Source: Sulfurimonas sp. (lineage in GTDB: Bacteria > Campylobacterota > Campylobacteria > Campylobacterales > Sulfurimonadaceae). Taken from it: DNA of 64,000 bases. Made by a program: the position numbers and the translations under genes. Each line of letters opens with the position of its first letter. Within the stretch, counting starts at the first letter, position 1. The notes beneath the pieces are model-generated. The model had not been told where the DNA came from, searched no databases, and worked only from the letters and a program-made list of their open reading frames with translations. The DNA lies in the NCBI RefSeq assembly GCF_028713515.1, contig NZ_JAQTOD010000001.1:620001-684000 (forward strand), given 5' to 3'. Shown piece by piece: positions 29,675 to 38,724 of the stretch.

Positions 29675-29786
29675 ATGGTCTAAAAAATAAAGACAAAATT
29701 TCAACGAAATTTATTTTCAAAAAAGTTAAAATAAATAAAAATGGCTCAATTCAAGTCATTTTAAAATTACCAGTGAGATGAAAATT

Positions 29787-29792
29787 TATAAT
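29787..29792 (+). promoter_or_regulatory. Probable -10 element for the MFS gene
   Basis: TATAAT ends 14 bases before the MFS ATG at 29807, and no Shine-Dalgarno sequence lies between them. If used, it would give a leader of only about 7 bases, nearly leaderless. Confidence 0.4.
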
Positions 29793-29806
29793 GTTAAGCT
29801 ACAAGC

Positions 29807-30973
29807 ATGAAACTCTTATCCCTTAATCGTAATATCATTGCCCTAGGTGCTAACAGCTTCTTTACTGATTTCTCCACAGAGATGATTCTCCCACTTCTGC
29901 CGATTTTTTTAGAAAGGTTTTTACATGCAAGCAAAAGTGAAATCGGTTTGATTGAAGGTCTGGCAGAATTCGGTGTAGCAATGTTGATTGCATTATCAGG
30001 ATTCTACTCCGATCGTCTGGGTCGACGCAAAGGGTTAACGGTATTTGGATATGGGATGTCCAACATTATCAAGCCGCTCGCTTTTTTTGCCCAGAGTTCC
30101 TCGATGATTGCAACTATCCGTATTGGGGATCGTTTGGCAAAAGGGGTACGAGTCGCACCACGCGATGCTCTTATCAGTGCCTCCACTCCAAAAGAGATTA
30201 GCGGATTTGTCTTTGGATTTCACAAAATGATGGATGGTGCGGGTGCATTAGCAGGTTCATTGACCGCATTTGCCCTTTTATATCTCTGGGGGGAGAGTGA
30301 AGGAACATTTCGAAGCATTTTTGCTATCAGTCTCATCCCTGGACTCATCTCGATGGGGATTCTCATCTTTCTCGTTACAGATGCCCCTTTTACCCCTGCT
30401 GTACGCCGCTTTCATCCTGAATCACTTCCTGGCGAATTTTACTGGCTAGTCGGATTTCAGAGCCTCTTTAGCCTCTTTGCAATGAACTATTCATTTATGC
30501 TCCTTAAAGCCGAATCTAACGGTCTTGCATTGGCAATGATCCCTCTTTCCTATGCGTTATATAATCTTACTCAATCAACATTTGCTATCCCTATTGGAAA
30601 AATGGCGGATCGCTTCGGTAAAGCGACTCTTCTTTCTATTGTCTATCTAGCTTTTGGTTTAGGAGCACTTGCTATGGCTTCAGGGACAGTTGCAGGGGTA
30701 TGGCTCGGTTTTGGAATTTACGGATTTTTTGCAGGAGGGTTTAACGCATTAGCAAAAGCGATTATATCAGATACAGCGCCCAATGAGCTAAAAGCAACAG
30801 CTTATGGGGTTTATTATACGGCGGTCGGGATCACCACCCTCATCTCATTGACGGCTGCTGGATGGCTGTGGGATCACTACGGAAGTATTTATCCTTTTAT
30901 GATTGCTGCAGTTTCGGCAATATTCTTGGCGATTGCCCTTTTTATGATGCGTCGTCATTTACTTTGCCATTAA
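29807..30973 (+). CDS. MFS transporter, probably acquired horizontally
   Basis: A 388-residue major facilitator protein with about twelve hydrophobic segments. The loop between helices 2 and 3 reads SGFYSDRLGRRKG, a variant of the GxxxDRxGRR signature, and the C-terminal half repeats it as GKMADRFGKA. Substrate is unknown; the sequence class is that of drug/sugar-type MFS carriers. The base composition is visibly richer in G and C than neighbours, with codons such as GGG, CGC and CGT that are rare around it, pointing to transfer from another bacterium. It has no ribosome binding site and no operon partners. Confidence 0.85.
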   Translation: MKLLSLNRNIIALGANSFFTDFSTEMILPLLPIFLERFLHASKSEIGLIEGLAEFGVAMLIALSGFYSDRLGRRKGLTVFGYGMSNIIKPLAFFAQSSSMIATIRIGDRLAKGVRVAPRDALISASTPKEISGFVFGFHKMMDGAGALAGSLTAFALLYLWGESEGTFRSIFAISLIPGLISMGILIFLVTDAPFTPAVRRFHPESLPGEFYWLVGFQSLFSLFAMNYSFMLLKAESNGLALAMIPLSYALYNLTQSTFAIPIGKMADRFGKATLLSIVYLAFGLGALAMASGTVAGVWLGFGIYGFFAGGFNALAKAIISDTAPNELKATAYGVYYTAVGITTLISLTAAGWLWDHYGSIYPFMIAAVSAIFLAIALFMMRRHLLCH

Positions 30974-31031
30974 CGCAACCGTTGGGTTGTAATGAATACC
31001 AAAAAAAATCTAAACTATAACAATTTTAAAT

Positions 31032-31850
31032 TTACCCCAAAAGATGCTTTAAAGACGAGTTAATATCTCTGTATTTAAACTCAAATCCAGCATCAATTAG
31101 CGCTTTTGGATAAACTTCTTTTGAACCAGTTAAAACCGATGCACCCTCTCCAAAAATAAGTTTTAAAACAAACTCTGGCAGTGGAAAAATAGTAGGTCGA
31201 CTCAAAACTTTACCAAGTGTTTTTGTAAATTGATAATTTGTAACAGGTTTAGGCGAAGTGGCATTATAAACTCCTGTGAGTTTTTTATCTATTATAAAAC
31301 CATAGATTCGAACCAAATCATCTATATCAATCCAGCTCATCATCATTTTCCCATCTCCAATTATCCCGCCAACTCCAAATTTAAACGGGGTAAGCATACT
31401 AGCCAAAGCTCCGCCATCTGCACCTAAAATAACTCCAAAACGGACAATGGCGGTTGGTTTATTGCATTTTAATGCCTCAGCTTCCCACTCTTTTGTGAGT
31501 GATGCTAAAAAGTCATTTCCATATCCAACAAAACTCTCATCACAAGCTATATTATCAGGATATGCCCCTATTGCTGAAGTAGAGATCAGCTGTTTTACAT
31601 CTGACTCATTTATAGCATCTACTAGCTTTTTAGTGCTATAAACCCTGCTGTCAATTAAAACCTTTTTATATTCCTCGCTCCATCTCTTTATAATGGGCGC
31701 GCCAGCTAGATTTATAACAACATCGATACCATCCAGCTTAGACAAAATTTCTTCATGAGTATCTTTTCTCTCTATGACTACACAATCTTTAAATTCTTCT
31801 TTTAAATGTGCGGCGACAAAACCACTCGCCCCCGTTAATGCAATTTTCAT
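31032..31850 (-). CDS. TIGR01777 family SDR-like NAD-dependent epimerase
   Basis: A 272-residue protein of the atypical short-chain dehydrogenase class often annotated as YfcH/TIGR01777. The N-terminal nucleotide loop reads ALTGASGFVAAHL, and ISTSAIGAYPD holds the family's altered active-site region. MMSWIDIDDLVRIYGFI and GVYNATSPKPVTNYQF are family hallmarks. No substrate is established for the family. GGAGG precedes its ATG. It is slightly short at the C-terminus, where a DUF1731-like segment is present (PLPEFVLKLIFGEGASVLTG). Confidence 0.85.
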   Translation of the reverse strand: MKIALTGASGFVAAHLKEEFKDCVVIERKDTHEEILSKLDGIDVVINLAGAPIIKRWSEEYKKVLIDSRVYSTKKLVDAINESDVKQLISTSAIGAYPDNIACDESFVGYGNDFLASLTKEWEAEALKCNKPTAIVRFGVILGADGGALASMLTPFKFGVGGIIGDGKMMMSWIDIDDLVRIYGFIIDKKLTGVYNATSPKPVTNYQFTKTLGKVLSRPTIFPLPEFVLKLIFGEGASVLTGSKEVYPKALIDAGFEFKYRDINSSLKHLLG

Positions 31851-31938
31851 AAACTTTACCTCCGCTGTTTTTTACACTCTAAATCTTTTCTCATAATAAA
31901 GATTATATACTTCCAAACTTAATGAAAAAAGATATTTT

Positions 31939-32838
31939 ATGGAAAACTTCGCCCTTATTTTCACTGCTCTTTTTATTGGATATATTATCAACAAAGCAGA
32001 TATATTTCCAAAAGATACACATATCATCTTAAATCAATTTATTCTTTATATATCGCTCCCTGCTATGGCACTGCTTCAAATACCAAAATTAACCCTCTCT
32101 TATGAAGTTGTTATACCAGTTTTAATAGCATGGAGTGTCATGAGTCTTAGCGCTCTTTTTATTTTTCAGACTTCAAAATTACTCGGATTTACAAAAAACA
32201 CAACAGGTGCTCTGATGCTAGTAGGAGTGCTTGGGAATACTTCCTTCTTAGGTATTCCTATTATTAGAGCCTATCTTGGGGAAGAAGCTCTCGGATATGT
32301 TTTAATGTATGACCAATTGGGTTCTTTTATAGCCCTATCAACATATGGAACTTTTGTATCAGTCTATTATTCAAATACAAAAGATGTAAACATAGGCGCC
32401 ATTCTTAAAAAGATAACAACATTTCCGCCATTTTTATCTCTTCTTGTGGCACTGTTTTTCATAGGAACCTCGTTTCATCCTATAGTTTTAAGTGTTCTTA
32501 CTTCACTCTCAAATACCATAGTCCCTCTTGCTCTTGTTGCGGTTGGACTTCAGTTGAAGTTTAAAATTCATGCAGATGAGCTAAAGCCATTTGCACTTGC
32601 TCTTATGACAACACTCATCATCGCACCCATAATCGCTTACGGCATAACAGCTCTATTTTCATGGCAAAACTTAGCTTCGCAGGTGTCCATAATGGAAGCG
32701 AGTATGGGACCTATGATAACCGCTGGTGCAGTCGCAAGTATGTCAGGTCTAGCTCCACGACTCAGCTCATCCATCATAGGATACGGAACGCTTCTTTCGT
32801 TTCTTACTACTTGGATTGTTTATCATATCATCATCTAG
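31939..32838 (+). CDS. AEC (auxin efflux carrier) family transporter
   Basis: A 299-residue inner-membrane protein with about ten hydrophobic helices in two five-helix halves separated by a short cytoplasmic loop around residues 150-160 (YSNTKDVNIG). The N-terminal ALIFTALFIGYIINKADIFP and the SLPAMALLQIPK stretch are typical of the bacterial AEC family, which includes malate/malonate and other organic-anion carriers. The substrate cannot be told. The gene ends 15 bases before the YchJ-like gene, so the two are probably co-transcribed. Confidence 0.82.
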   Translation: MENFALIFTALFIGYIINKADIFPKDTHIILNQFILYISLPAMALLQIPKLTLSYEVVIPVLIAWSVMSLSALFIFQTSKLLGFTKNTTGALMLVGVLGNTSFLGIPIIRAYLGEEALGYVLMYDQLGSFIALSTYGTFVSVYYSNTKDVNIGAILKKITTFPPFLSLLVALFFIGTSFHPIVLSVLTSLSNTIVPLALVAVGLQLKFKIHADELKPFALALMTTLIIAPIIAYGITALFSWQNLASQVSIMEASMGPMITAGAVASMSGLAPRLSSSIIGYGTLLSFLTTWIVYHIII

Positions 32839-32853
32839 GAGGCATCACTAGCC

Positions 32854-33297
32854 ATGAAGTGTTATTGTGATAGTCAAAAAAAATTTAATGAGTGTTGTGA
32901 GCCATTTTTAAACTGTTCATCAAAACCATCAACTTCAAAAGAGCTTATGAGAAGCAGATATAGTGCCTATATTTTGGGAAATGGTGCGTATTTAGTCACC
33001 ACTACAGTAGATGAAAATCGTTATGAAGATGATATAAAACTGATTCAAGAGTTTTCATCAAGCGTTGTGTGGTTAAAACTAGATATCATAAATGAAGCCA
33101 AAAATATGGTTGAGTTTAAAGCTTATTATAGAGACAGAGATGGAGTAAAAGTCCAACATGAGAGAAGCAATTTTATCTTTAAAAATGGGATGTGGCTATA
33201 CATAGATGGGGAACTTTTCAACTCTAAGATAGAGAGAAACGAACCGTGTCCCTGCAAAAGCAATAAGAAATATAAAAAGTGCTGTTTTAAAATCTAG
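32854..33297 (+). CDS. YchJ-family protein with two SEC-C zinc motifs
   Basis: A 147-residue soluble protein with zinc-knuckle (SEC-C) cysteine motifs at both ends: CYCDSQKKFNECC at 3-15 and CPCKSNKKYKKCC near the C-terminus. LMRSRYSAYILGNGAYL is the YchJ hallmark between them. The core is an NTF2-like fold in family members; function is not established. The C-terminal motif is very like that of SecA in this same window. It follows the AEC transporter closely. Confidence 0.85.
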   Translation: MKCYCDSQKKFNECCEPFLNCSSKPSTSKELMRSRYSAYILGNGAYLVTTTVDENRYEDDIKLIQEFSSSVVWLKLDIINEAKNMVEFKAYYRDRDGVKVQHERSNFIFKNGMWLYIDGELFNSKIERNEPCPCKSNKKYKKCCFKI

Positions 33298-33358
33298 CCT
33301 ATAAGGTTCGTTGCACTCTTGAAATGTTACAATTTAGCAATAAAATCAAGGAATCAAC

Positions 33359-33736
33359 ATGAACTCAGAAAAAGTTATATCTGGCTTTTTTATTATCTTT
33401 TCATTAACACTAAATTTTGGTTTTGTATATGGCGACTTTGATGTGATTGCTTATCACAGCGTTTATGAGCTATTTGCTGCCATCACGGTTAATATAATCG
33501 CCACCATAATGAAACTTGGAGATAAGACTCAGACTGGTTCGGTACTACTTGCAACAAGCTTTGTTGCGGACTTACAGCTAATTGCCGCCGCACTGTTTTG
33601 GGGTATTGTCAATATGACTAGCATCATGACACCAGAGCTATTTACTATTGTTGTCTCTTTGGCTGTTGGAGCATTGATTGCTAATATTATTTCAGTAGTA
33701 CTTTTTGTAGGTGAAACACTACTTCTTAAACGATAA
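33359..33736 (+). CDS. Small four-helix membrane protein (DUF6394-like)
   Basis: A 125-residue integral membrane protein with four hydrophobic segments (about 7-27, 34-51, 60-85 and 95-120) and few charges. I believe it belongs to the family annotated DUF6394 in Campylobacterota, but this is from memory. An AAGGAA ribosome binding site precedes the ATG. It ends 9 bases before the potassium channel gene, so it may be an accessory part of that transport unit. No functional residues are recognised. Confidence 0.7.
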   Translation: MNSEKVISGFFIIFSLTLNFGFVYGDFDVIAYHSVYELFAAITVNIIATIMKLGDKTQTGSVLLATSFVADLQLIAAALFWGIVNMTSIMTPELFTIVVSLAVGALIANIISVVLFVGETLLLKR

Positions 33737-33745
33737 CTATTTTCA

Positions 33746-35422
33746 GTGATGCAAAATAACGAATCATCTATCTGGCTTTTTTTACGAAAAATGAGAGCAC
33801 CTCTCATTGTTCTAAATCTTGCACATGCCTTCCCTGTTCTTCTATTAACTCTAGTATCTGGAATCACTCCAGAAGGTAAACCATACTACTTAAGCTTCTT
33901 TGATGCAATGTATGTTGTTGGCTACACAGCGACAACCATCGGTTTTGGTGAGATTCCATACGCATTTACATATACTCAACGAATGATAGTTCTTTTCACT
34001 ATGTATCTTACGGTTCCCGCATGGCTTTATGCGCTTGGTTCTATCATCGCATTAGTGCAAGATAAAACATTTATATATGCACTAAAAATGAATGCTTTTC
34101 GAAGAAAAGTTCGCCATCTCGGACAAGATTTTATTATTCTTTGTGGTTATACTGATGCTGGCAAACTGCTTATTGATAAACTAAACAGAGATAATCTTTA
34201 CCGCATTGTAGTTATTGATAAAAATTTTGAAAAAATTGAATCATTAAATAGCGAACTATATCTTCCATCCATTCCTGCTATTGTAGCTGATGCCTCTATG
34301 ACTGATGTTTTGATATCATCAGGCATTCAATCTCCTAGATGCAAGTTTATTGTTACTCTCTTTGATGATGATCAGCTCAATCTTAAAATTTCAGTACGCG
34401 GGCGTATTTTAAATGAAAATATTAAGATTATTGCTAAATCAGGTCTCAAACAAGGAAGAGAAAACCTAATCAATATTGGCGTAAATCATGTAATAGATGC
34501 ATTCTCCATAATTGCAAAAAGAATCGATTTTGCCTTACAATCGCCATATCTATTTAATCTTCTCAGCTGGGTTCAGGGTGGAAATCTGCATGTTAGCAAA
34601 AGCGATATCTTACCAACTGGAAAATATATTGTATGTTCTCGCGGCAGGTTCGGCAAAACAATCCAAAACACCCTTGATAGAAATAGCATCAACTACACAT
34701 ATCTCGATATAAACAAAGATACTCATGAGAAAGTCTCCTCTGATCAGGAGTTTTTTATGCAAGCAGACATTATGAACGCCTCTTGCATTATTGCTGGAAC
34801 CAATGATGATGCAATAAATCTCTCGATTGTTGCAACAGCTCGTGCGCTAAATCCAAATATTTTTGCAATCGTTCGTGAAAATGAGATTGAAGAGAGAAGT
34901 CTTTTCTCAAACCTACGGGTTGATAAAATCTTTGTACTTGACCAAATAACGGCACTTGATGGTTATAACTATATTGATCGTCCAATGACATATCAGTTTA
35001 TTGATGAAATTGCGAAATACAGCAAAGATATGTTTATTGACACACTACTGCGAATTACTAAAAGAGTGAATAAACGACCAGCACTGATAGAAATGGAGAT
35101 TAGCGAGCAAAAGATGTATGCATTAAGTAACTACCTCAAAGAAACATCCGTAACTATTGGGCAACTTCTCGAAAACCCTTACCGTGATGGAGAAGATTTG
35201 GAAATTGTTATGCTTGGACTAAAGCGAGCAGATGGAGAGTTTATCCTTTTGCCTGATGATAAAACATTACTTAAAGAGAGTGATCATCTACTTTTTGCAA
35301 CTACACAAGCGAGTCTAGAGTACTTTAAAACTATTGTTAATCACTACTATGAACTATGTTATGTTATTGACGGTGTAGAAAAGAGCCGTTTTTCACTGCC
35401 TTGGAGAGATAAAAATAATTAA
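33746..35422 (+). CDS. Potassium channel with RCK (TrkA-N/TrkA-C) domains
   Basis: A 558-residue channel. Two membrane helices flank a pore loop with the selectivity filter TATTIGFGE at about residues 57-65, where the TIGFG core is the potassium signature. A first TrkA-N/RCK Rossmann domain follows at about 128-240 (FIILCGYTDAGKLLIDKL), then a second RCK-like domain from about 290 (YIVCSRGRFGKTIQ), and a TrkA-C-like C-terminus. Cytosolic RCK domains usually gate the pore by nucleotide or calcium binding. The start may be the GTG at 33746 or the ATG at 33749; no clear ribosome binding site is seen. It overlaps the convergent arsB end by 4 bases. Confidence 0.9.
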   Translation: MMQNNESSIWLFLRKMRAPLIVLNLAHAFPVLLLTLVSGITPEGKPYYLSFFDAMYVVGYTATTIGFGEIPYAFTYTQRMIVLFTMYLTVPAWLYALGSIIALVQDKTFIYALKMNAFRRKVRHLGQDFIILCGYTDAGKLLIDKLNRDNLYRIVVIDKNFEKIESLNSELYLPSIPAIVADASMTDVLISSGIQSPRCKFIVTLFDDDQLNLKISVRGRILNENIKIIAKSGLKQGRENLINIGVNHVIDAFSIIAKRIDFALQSPYLFNLLSWVQGGNLHVSKSDILPTGKYIVCSRGRFGKTIQNTLDRNSINYTYLDINKDTHEKVSSDQEFFMQADIMNASCIIAGTNDDAINLSIVATARALNPNIFAIVRENEIEERSLFSNLRVDKIFVLDQITALDGYNYIDRPMTYQFIDEIAKYSKDMFIDTLLRITKRVNKRPALIEMEISEQKMYALSNYLKETSVTIGQLLENPYRDGEDLEIVMLGLKRADGEFILLPDDKTLLKESDHLLFATTQASLEYFKTIVNHYYELCYVIDGVEKSRFSLPWRDKNN

Positions 35423-36672
35423 ATCAGTCCAATAAGTGCAACTAAAAGCACAGGTGGAGTTATTATCAATCCAACTTTCATATACTCACCCCAACCTATT
35501 TTTACACCTTTTTGCGCCAACACATGAAGCCATAGAAGTGTTGCTAAAGAACCAATCGGAGTCATTTTTGGTCCTAAGTTACAGCCTATAATATTTGCGT
35601 AAGCTAGTGCTGTATCGCCAGTTTTAGCTATGGCAATATCCATAATCATAATAGTTGGCATATTGTTCATCACCGAACTAAGGGCTGCTGAGAGAAATCC
35701 AGTGCCAATTACAGCATAAATATGTCCAGCTTCTTGCATATGAACAATAATGGATGATAGATATGTTGTCATTCCAGCATTTTTAAGACCATAAACAACA
35801 ACATAAAGACCGATACTAAACCATACCACCTGCCATGGCGCCGCTTTTATTGTCATAATTGGTTTTGTTGCTTTGAAGTAGGTCGCGATAGCTAAAAAAA
35901 TCAGTGCTCCACCTAGAGCAAAGAGTGAGACTGGCAAGTGATATCTGTCCCCAATAAAATAACCAGCCATAAGCAACGCCAAAAACCACCAGCTTAAACG
36001 AAACATAGTCATATTTTTAATAACAGATTCTGGAGTTGCAAGAGCCCTGATGTCAATGCGAGAGGGAATCGAGTGACGAAAGTAAAACAACAAAACCACA
36101 ATAGATGCAAAAATAGAGAGAAGATTTGGAAGAAACATATTTTGTGCATATTCCCAAAACCCGATGTTAAAGTATCCAGCTGTCACAATGTTTGTGAGAT
36201 TTGAGATGACTAACGGACTAGAAGCACTATCACCAATAAATCCGCCAGCCATTAAAAAAGCAAAAATTGGCAACGGCTCCATTTTTAGATGCTTCATTTT
36301 TGCTAAAATAATCGGCGTAAGAATGAGCGCTGCGCCATCATTTGCAAAAAAAGCAGAAACCAATGCTCCAAGTATAAGCATATAAACAAACATGAGATGC
36401 CCGTTTCCGCCAGAAAATCTTGCCATTTTTAAAGCCGCGTATTCAAAAAATCCAATTTCATCAAGCACCATTGAGAGGATTATAATCCCTATGAAAGCGA
36501 GCGTTGCATCCCAGACGATTGAGGTTACCGTCCATATATCGGTCACACTAACCACGCCAAGCAGTAGTGCTACGACTGCACCAACTACAGCCGTTGTTCC
36601 AATCTGCAGACCGCGTGGTTGCCATATCACAAAAACTAGCGTTACTAAAAAAACCGTTATTGCTAAAATCAT
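35419..36672 (-). CDS. arsB: Arsenite efflux pump ArsB
   Basis: About 417 residues with some twelve hydrophobic helices, matching the ArsB/NhaD ion-transporter superfamily. Typical stretches are SFFANDGAALILTPIILA, GGFIGDSASSPLVISNLTNI and SSVMNNMPTIMIMDIAI. It exports arsenite and antimonite from the cytoplasm using the proton gradient. The start is the ATG at 36670-36672, which has AAGGAG upstream; the frame is open 25 codons further into the operator region without support. It is divergent from arsR, with the palindromic operator between them. Confidence 0.92.
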   Translation of the reverse strand: MILAITVFLVTLVFVIWQPRGLQIGTTAVVGAVVALLLGVVSVTDIWTVTSIVWDATLAFIGIIILSMVLDEIGFFEYAALKMARFSGGNGHLMFVYMLILGALVSAFFANDGAALILTPIILAKMKHLKMEPLPIFAFLMAGGFIGDSASSPLVISNLTNIVTAGYFNIGFWEYAQNMFLPNLLSIFASIVVLLFYFRHSIPSRIDIRALATPESVIKNMTMFRLSWWFLALLMAGYFIGDRYHLPVSLFALGGALIFLAIATYFKATKPIMTIKAAPWQVVWFSIGLYVVVYGLKNAGMTTYLSSIIVHMQEAGHIYAVIGTGFLSAALSSVMNNMPTIMIMDIAIAKTGDTALAYANIIGCNLGPKMTPIGSLATLLWLHVLAQKGVKIGWGEYMKVGLIITPPVLLVALIGLI

Positions 36673-36735
36673 AATATAAACTCCTTGGCGTGTAGTATCT
36701 GCTACGATAACGAAATAGTACCACAATATTAATTT

Positions 36736-36759
36736 ATATATCAACATATCTTGATATAT
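36736..36759. promoter_or_regulatory. ArsR-type palindromic operator
   Basis: ATATATCAA at 36736-36744 and TTGATATAT at 36751-36759 form a perfect 9-bp inverted repeat with a 6-base spacer, in the shared control region of arsB and arsR. The ATCAA-N6-TTGAT form fits ArsR/SmtB-family operators. Arsenite binding to ArsR would release it and open both divergent units. Confidence 0.8.
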
Positions 36760-36800
36760 TATTTTTATTTTGTTAAACTACCTCATTCGGAGGTTAAAAA

Positions 36801-37124
36801 ATGGAAATATTTTTGAAAACTATCTCATCGCTAAATGATGAAACTCGCATAAAACTGCTTGCTTTTTTGGATACTCATGGTGCGCTGTGTGTCTGTGATA
36901 TGCAAGAGAGTTTTGGGATGATTCAATCTCGTCTCTCGCGTCATCTGAAAATCCTAAAAGATGGAGGATTTTTGCGTGTTGAGAGATGTGGCACATGGGC
37001 GCACTACTCTATTAGAAGCCCACTAGATAAATTTAGAATTGAGGCATTGGCTGAAATCCGTTCTCTTGGAATTGAACTTCCACCACTTAAAAAATCACAA
37101 CAAACTGGAGAGTGTAAATTATGA
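36801..37124 (+). CDS. arsR: ArsR-family metalloregulator
   Basis: A 107-residue winged-helix repressor. The arsenite-binding motif is ALCVCDM with Cys30 and Cys32, at the position known in E. coli ArsR (LCVCDL). The recognition helix region reads SRLSRHLKILKDGGFLR. CGTW adds a further cysteine and the C-terminus ends CKL. It should repress arsB and its own operon until arsenite or antimonite binds. A GGAGG site precedes the ATG; the stop overlaps the arsC start by four bases (ATGA). Confidence 0.92.
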   Translation: MEIFLKTISSLNDETRIKLLAFLDTHGALCVCDMQESFGMIQSRLSRHLKILKDGGFLRVERCGTWAHYSIRSPLDKFRIEALAEIRSLGIELPPLKKSQQTGECKL

Positions 37125-37774
37125 AAACCGTTCTTATCCTTTGTACTGGCAACAGTTGCCGCTCAATCATCGCAGAAGCGCTTATAAATGCAAAAATGAG
37201 CGATAGCGTAAAAGCTTTTAGTTCTGGCGTAAAAGCTAGTGGAAGTGTAAATCCAAACGCCAAAAAATTACTTGAAGAAAAGGGTATATGGAGAGATGAT
37301 TATCACTCTAAAACTCTAGATGCTGTTATTGATAAGCAGTTTGACCTCATAATTACTGTGTGCGACAGTGCAAAAGAAACCTGCCCAATATTTCCGCATC
37401 CTACTCCTAAAATCCATGTAGGTTTTGAAGATCCAGACGGCAAAGAATATGAGGCATTTGAGAAAATATACAGTGAGATAGAGACAGTTTTACTGCCAAA
37501 AATAGAAGAGTTCTTTAATCCAATCAGAAAAAAAGTTATGAAAACAAACAGTGGAGTAAAGATAAATTTTACAGGTGCGGTTGCAAAAGCAAGCATTTTT
37601 ACGATGGTACAAAACTGCAAAAATGGACAGTGTGAATGTATGGATGATGAGACAAAATCTAAAATCACTGATATGCAAGTTGATGGAGAAGATGGCTCTA
37701 TAGAGCTAAATATCAGCGGAGAAATAAGCAAAGAGGAGATAGAAGCCGCACTCTCAAAATCAAAAGTTTTATAG
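37121..37774 (+). CDS. arsC: Thioredoxin-coupled arsenate reductase with extra C-terminal cysteine domain
   Basis: Residues 1-135 are an arsenate reductase of the low-molecular-weight phosphatase fold: P-loop CTGNSCRS with Cys8, and CDSAKETCP with Cys81 and Cys88, the relay pair of the thioredoxin-linked (pI258-type) enzymes. It reduces arsenate to arsenite for export by ArsB. Residues 141-217 are an additional domain not present in the classical enzyme, with Cys166, Cys171 and Cys173 (NCKNGQCECM) and a predicted beta-alpha fold ending KEEIEAALSKSKV. That tail may bind the product or hand over arsenite, or supply reducing power; this is inference. Total length of 217 residues is clearly above the usual 130-140. 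Confidence 0.88.
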   Translation: MKTVLILCTGNSCRSIIAEALINAKMSDSVKAFSSGVKASGSVNPNAKKLLEEKGIWRDDYHSKTLDAVIDKQFDLIITVCDSAKETCPIFPHPTPKIHVGFEDPDGKEYEAFEKIYSEIETVLLPKIEEFFNPIRKKVMKTNSGVKINFTGAVAKASIFTMVQNCKNGQCECMDDETKSKITDMQVDGEDGSIELNISGEISKEEIEAALSKSKVL

Positions 37775-37802
37775 CAGCATCTAAAGCAAACAGGAGTTTA
37801 AA

Positions 37803-38717
37803 ATGACAAAAGAGCAAAAGATAAAAATTGTTCTTCTTCTTAATATGATTATCGTTGTTGCTGAAGTCGGCGCTGGTGTTTATGCAAACTCAATGGCACT
37901 TCTCTCTGATGCGTTTCATAATCTTGGCGATGTTTTAGCAGTTACTATCACATTTATTGCTCTTATTTATGGTCGCAGAGTCGCTAGCGAGGCTATGACA
38001 TTTGGATTTATTCGTGCTGAGATGATGGCGGCATTTGTTAATGCTCTTTTTTTATCGACGACAATGATTTTTATCATCTTTGAGTCAATCCAGAAGTTTT
38101 TCCATCCAACAGATATCAATGCACCAATTGTAATTATTGCCGCATCTATCGCACTTGTAGCAAATGCCATAAGCGTCCTGCTTCTAAAAGAGAGCGGAAT
38201 GGAGCATAGCCATTCGCATGGTGAAGAGACTCATGAACATCATCATGATGCCAATATCTCCGCCGCTTACTGGCATATGGTGGCTGATGCGGCAATATCC
38301 CTAGGGGTTGTTTTTGGTGGAGTTGCGATTTGGTTATGGAACATCTCGTGGATTGACCCACTTCTCTCGGTTTTGTTTTCACTGTTTATTTTAAAGGGAG
38401 TTTATGCTGTTTTGAGACAATCTTTTTTAAGTTTAATGGATGTAAATGGCGACTCAACTGAAAAAATTATCACCATAGTAAAGGCATTTGATGAAGTTCA
38501 TAGTATTCATGATTTACATATTTCGCGCCCAAACTCAAAAGAGTTTTACTGCTCTATGCACCTTGTTCTTTATGATAATCCTGGACTGCAAGAGGTTGAA
38601 GCACTTTTAGAGAAGATTCGTGAGACACTAAAGTATCTTGGCATAACGCACGCTCTGCTTCAACCAGAGACACTAAAGTATGCAACACATGAAATTTTGT
38701 GTGATCATCATCATTAG
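37803..38717 (+). CDS. Cation diffusion facilitator (CDF) exporter
   Basis: A 304-residue CDF-family antiporter with six helices. Metal-site residues are visible in helix 2 (SDAFHNLGD) and helix 5 (HMVADAAISLG), a HxxxD pair set as in zinc-type CDFs. A histidine-rich loop lies at about 134-150 (HSHSHGEETHEHHHD), and the tail ends CDHHH. Zinc is the most likely ion, with cadmium or cobalt possible. It is 28 bases after arsC on the same strand and probably part of the arsR operon, so metal and metalloid resistance may be co-induced. A terminator follows. Confidence 0.9.
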   Translation: MTKEQKIKIVLLLNMIIVVAEVGAGVYANSMALLSDAFHNLGDVLAVTITFIALIYGRRVASEAMTFGFIRAEMMAAFVNALFLSTTMIFIIFESIQKFFHPTDINAPIVIIAASIALVANAISVLLLKESGMEHSHSHGEETHEHHHDANISAAYWHMVADAAISLGVVFGGVAIWLWNISWIDPLLSVLFSLFILKGVYAVLRQSFLSLMDVNGDSTEKIITIVKAFDEVHSIHDLHISRPNSKEFYCSMHLVLYDNPGLQEVEALLEKIRETLKYLGITHALLQPETLKYATHEILCDHHH

Positions 38718-38724
38718 ATTTTAG

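Noticed and set aside
30974-31031. CAACC/GGTTG hairpin after the MFS gene as a terminator
   Set aside because: A five-pair stem without an adjacent T-run is easily due to chance.
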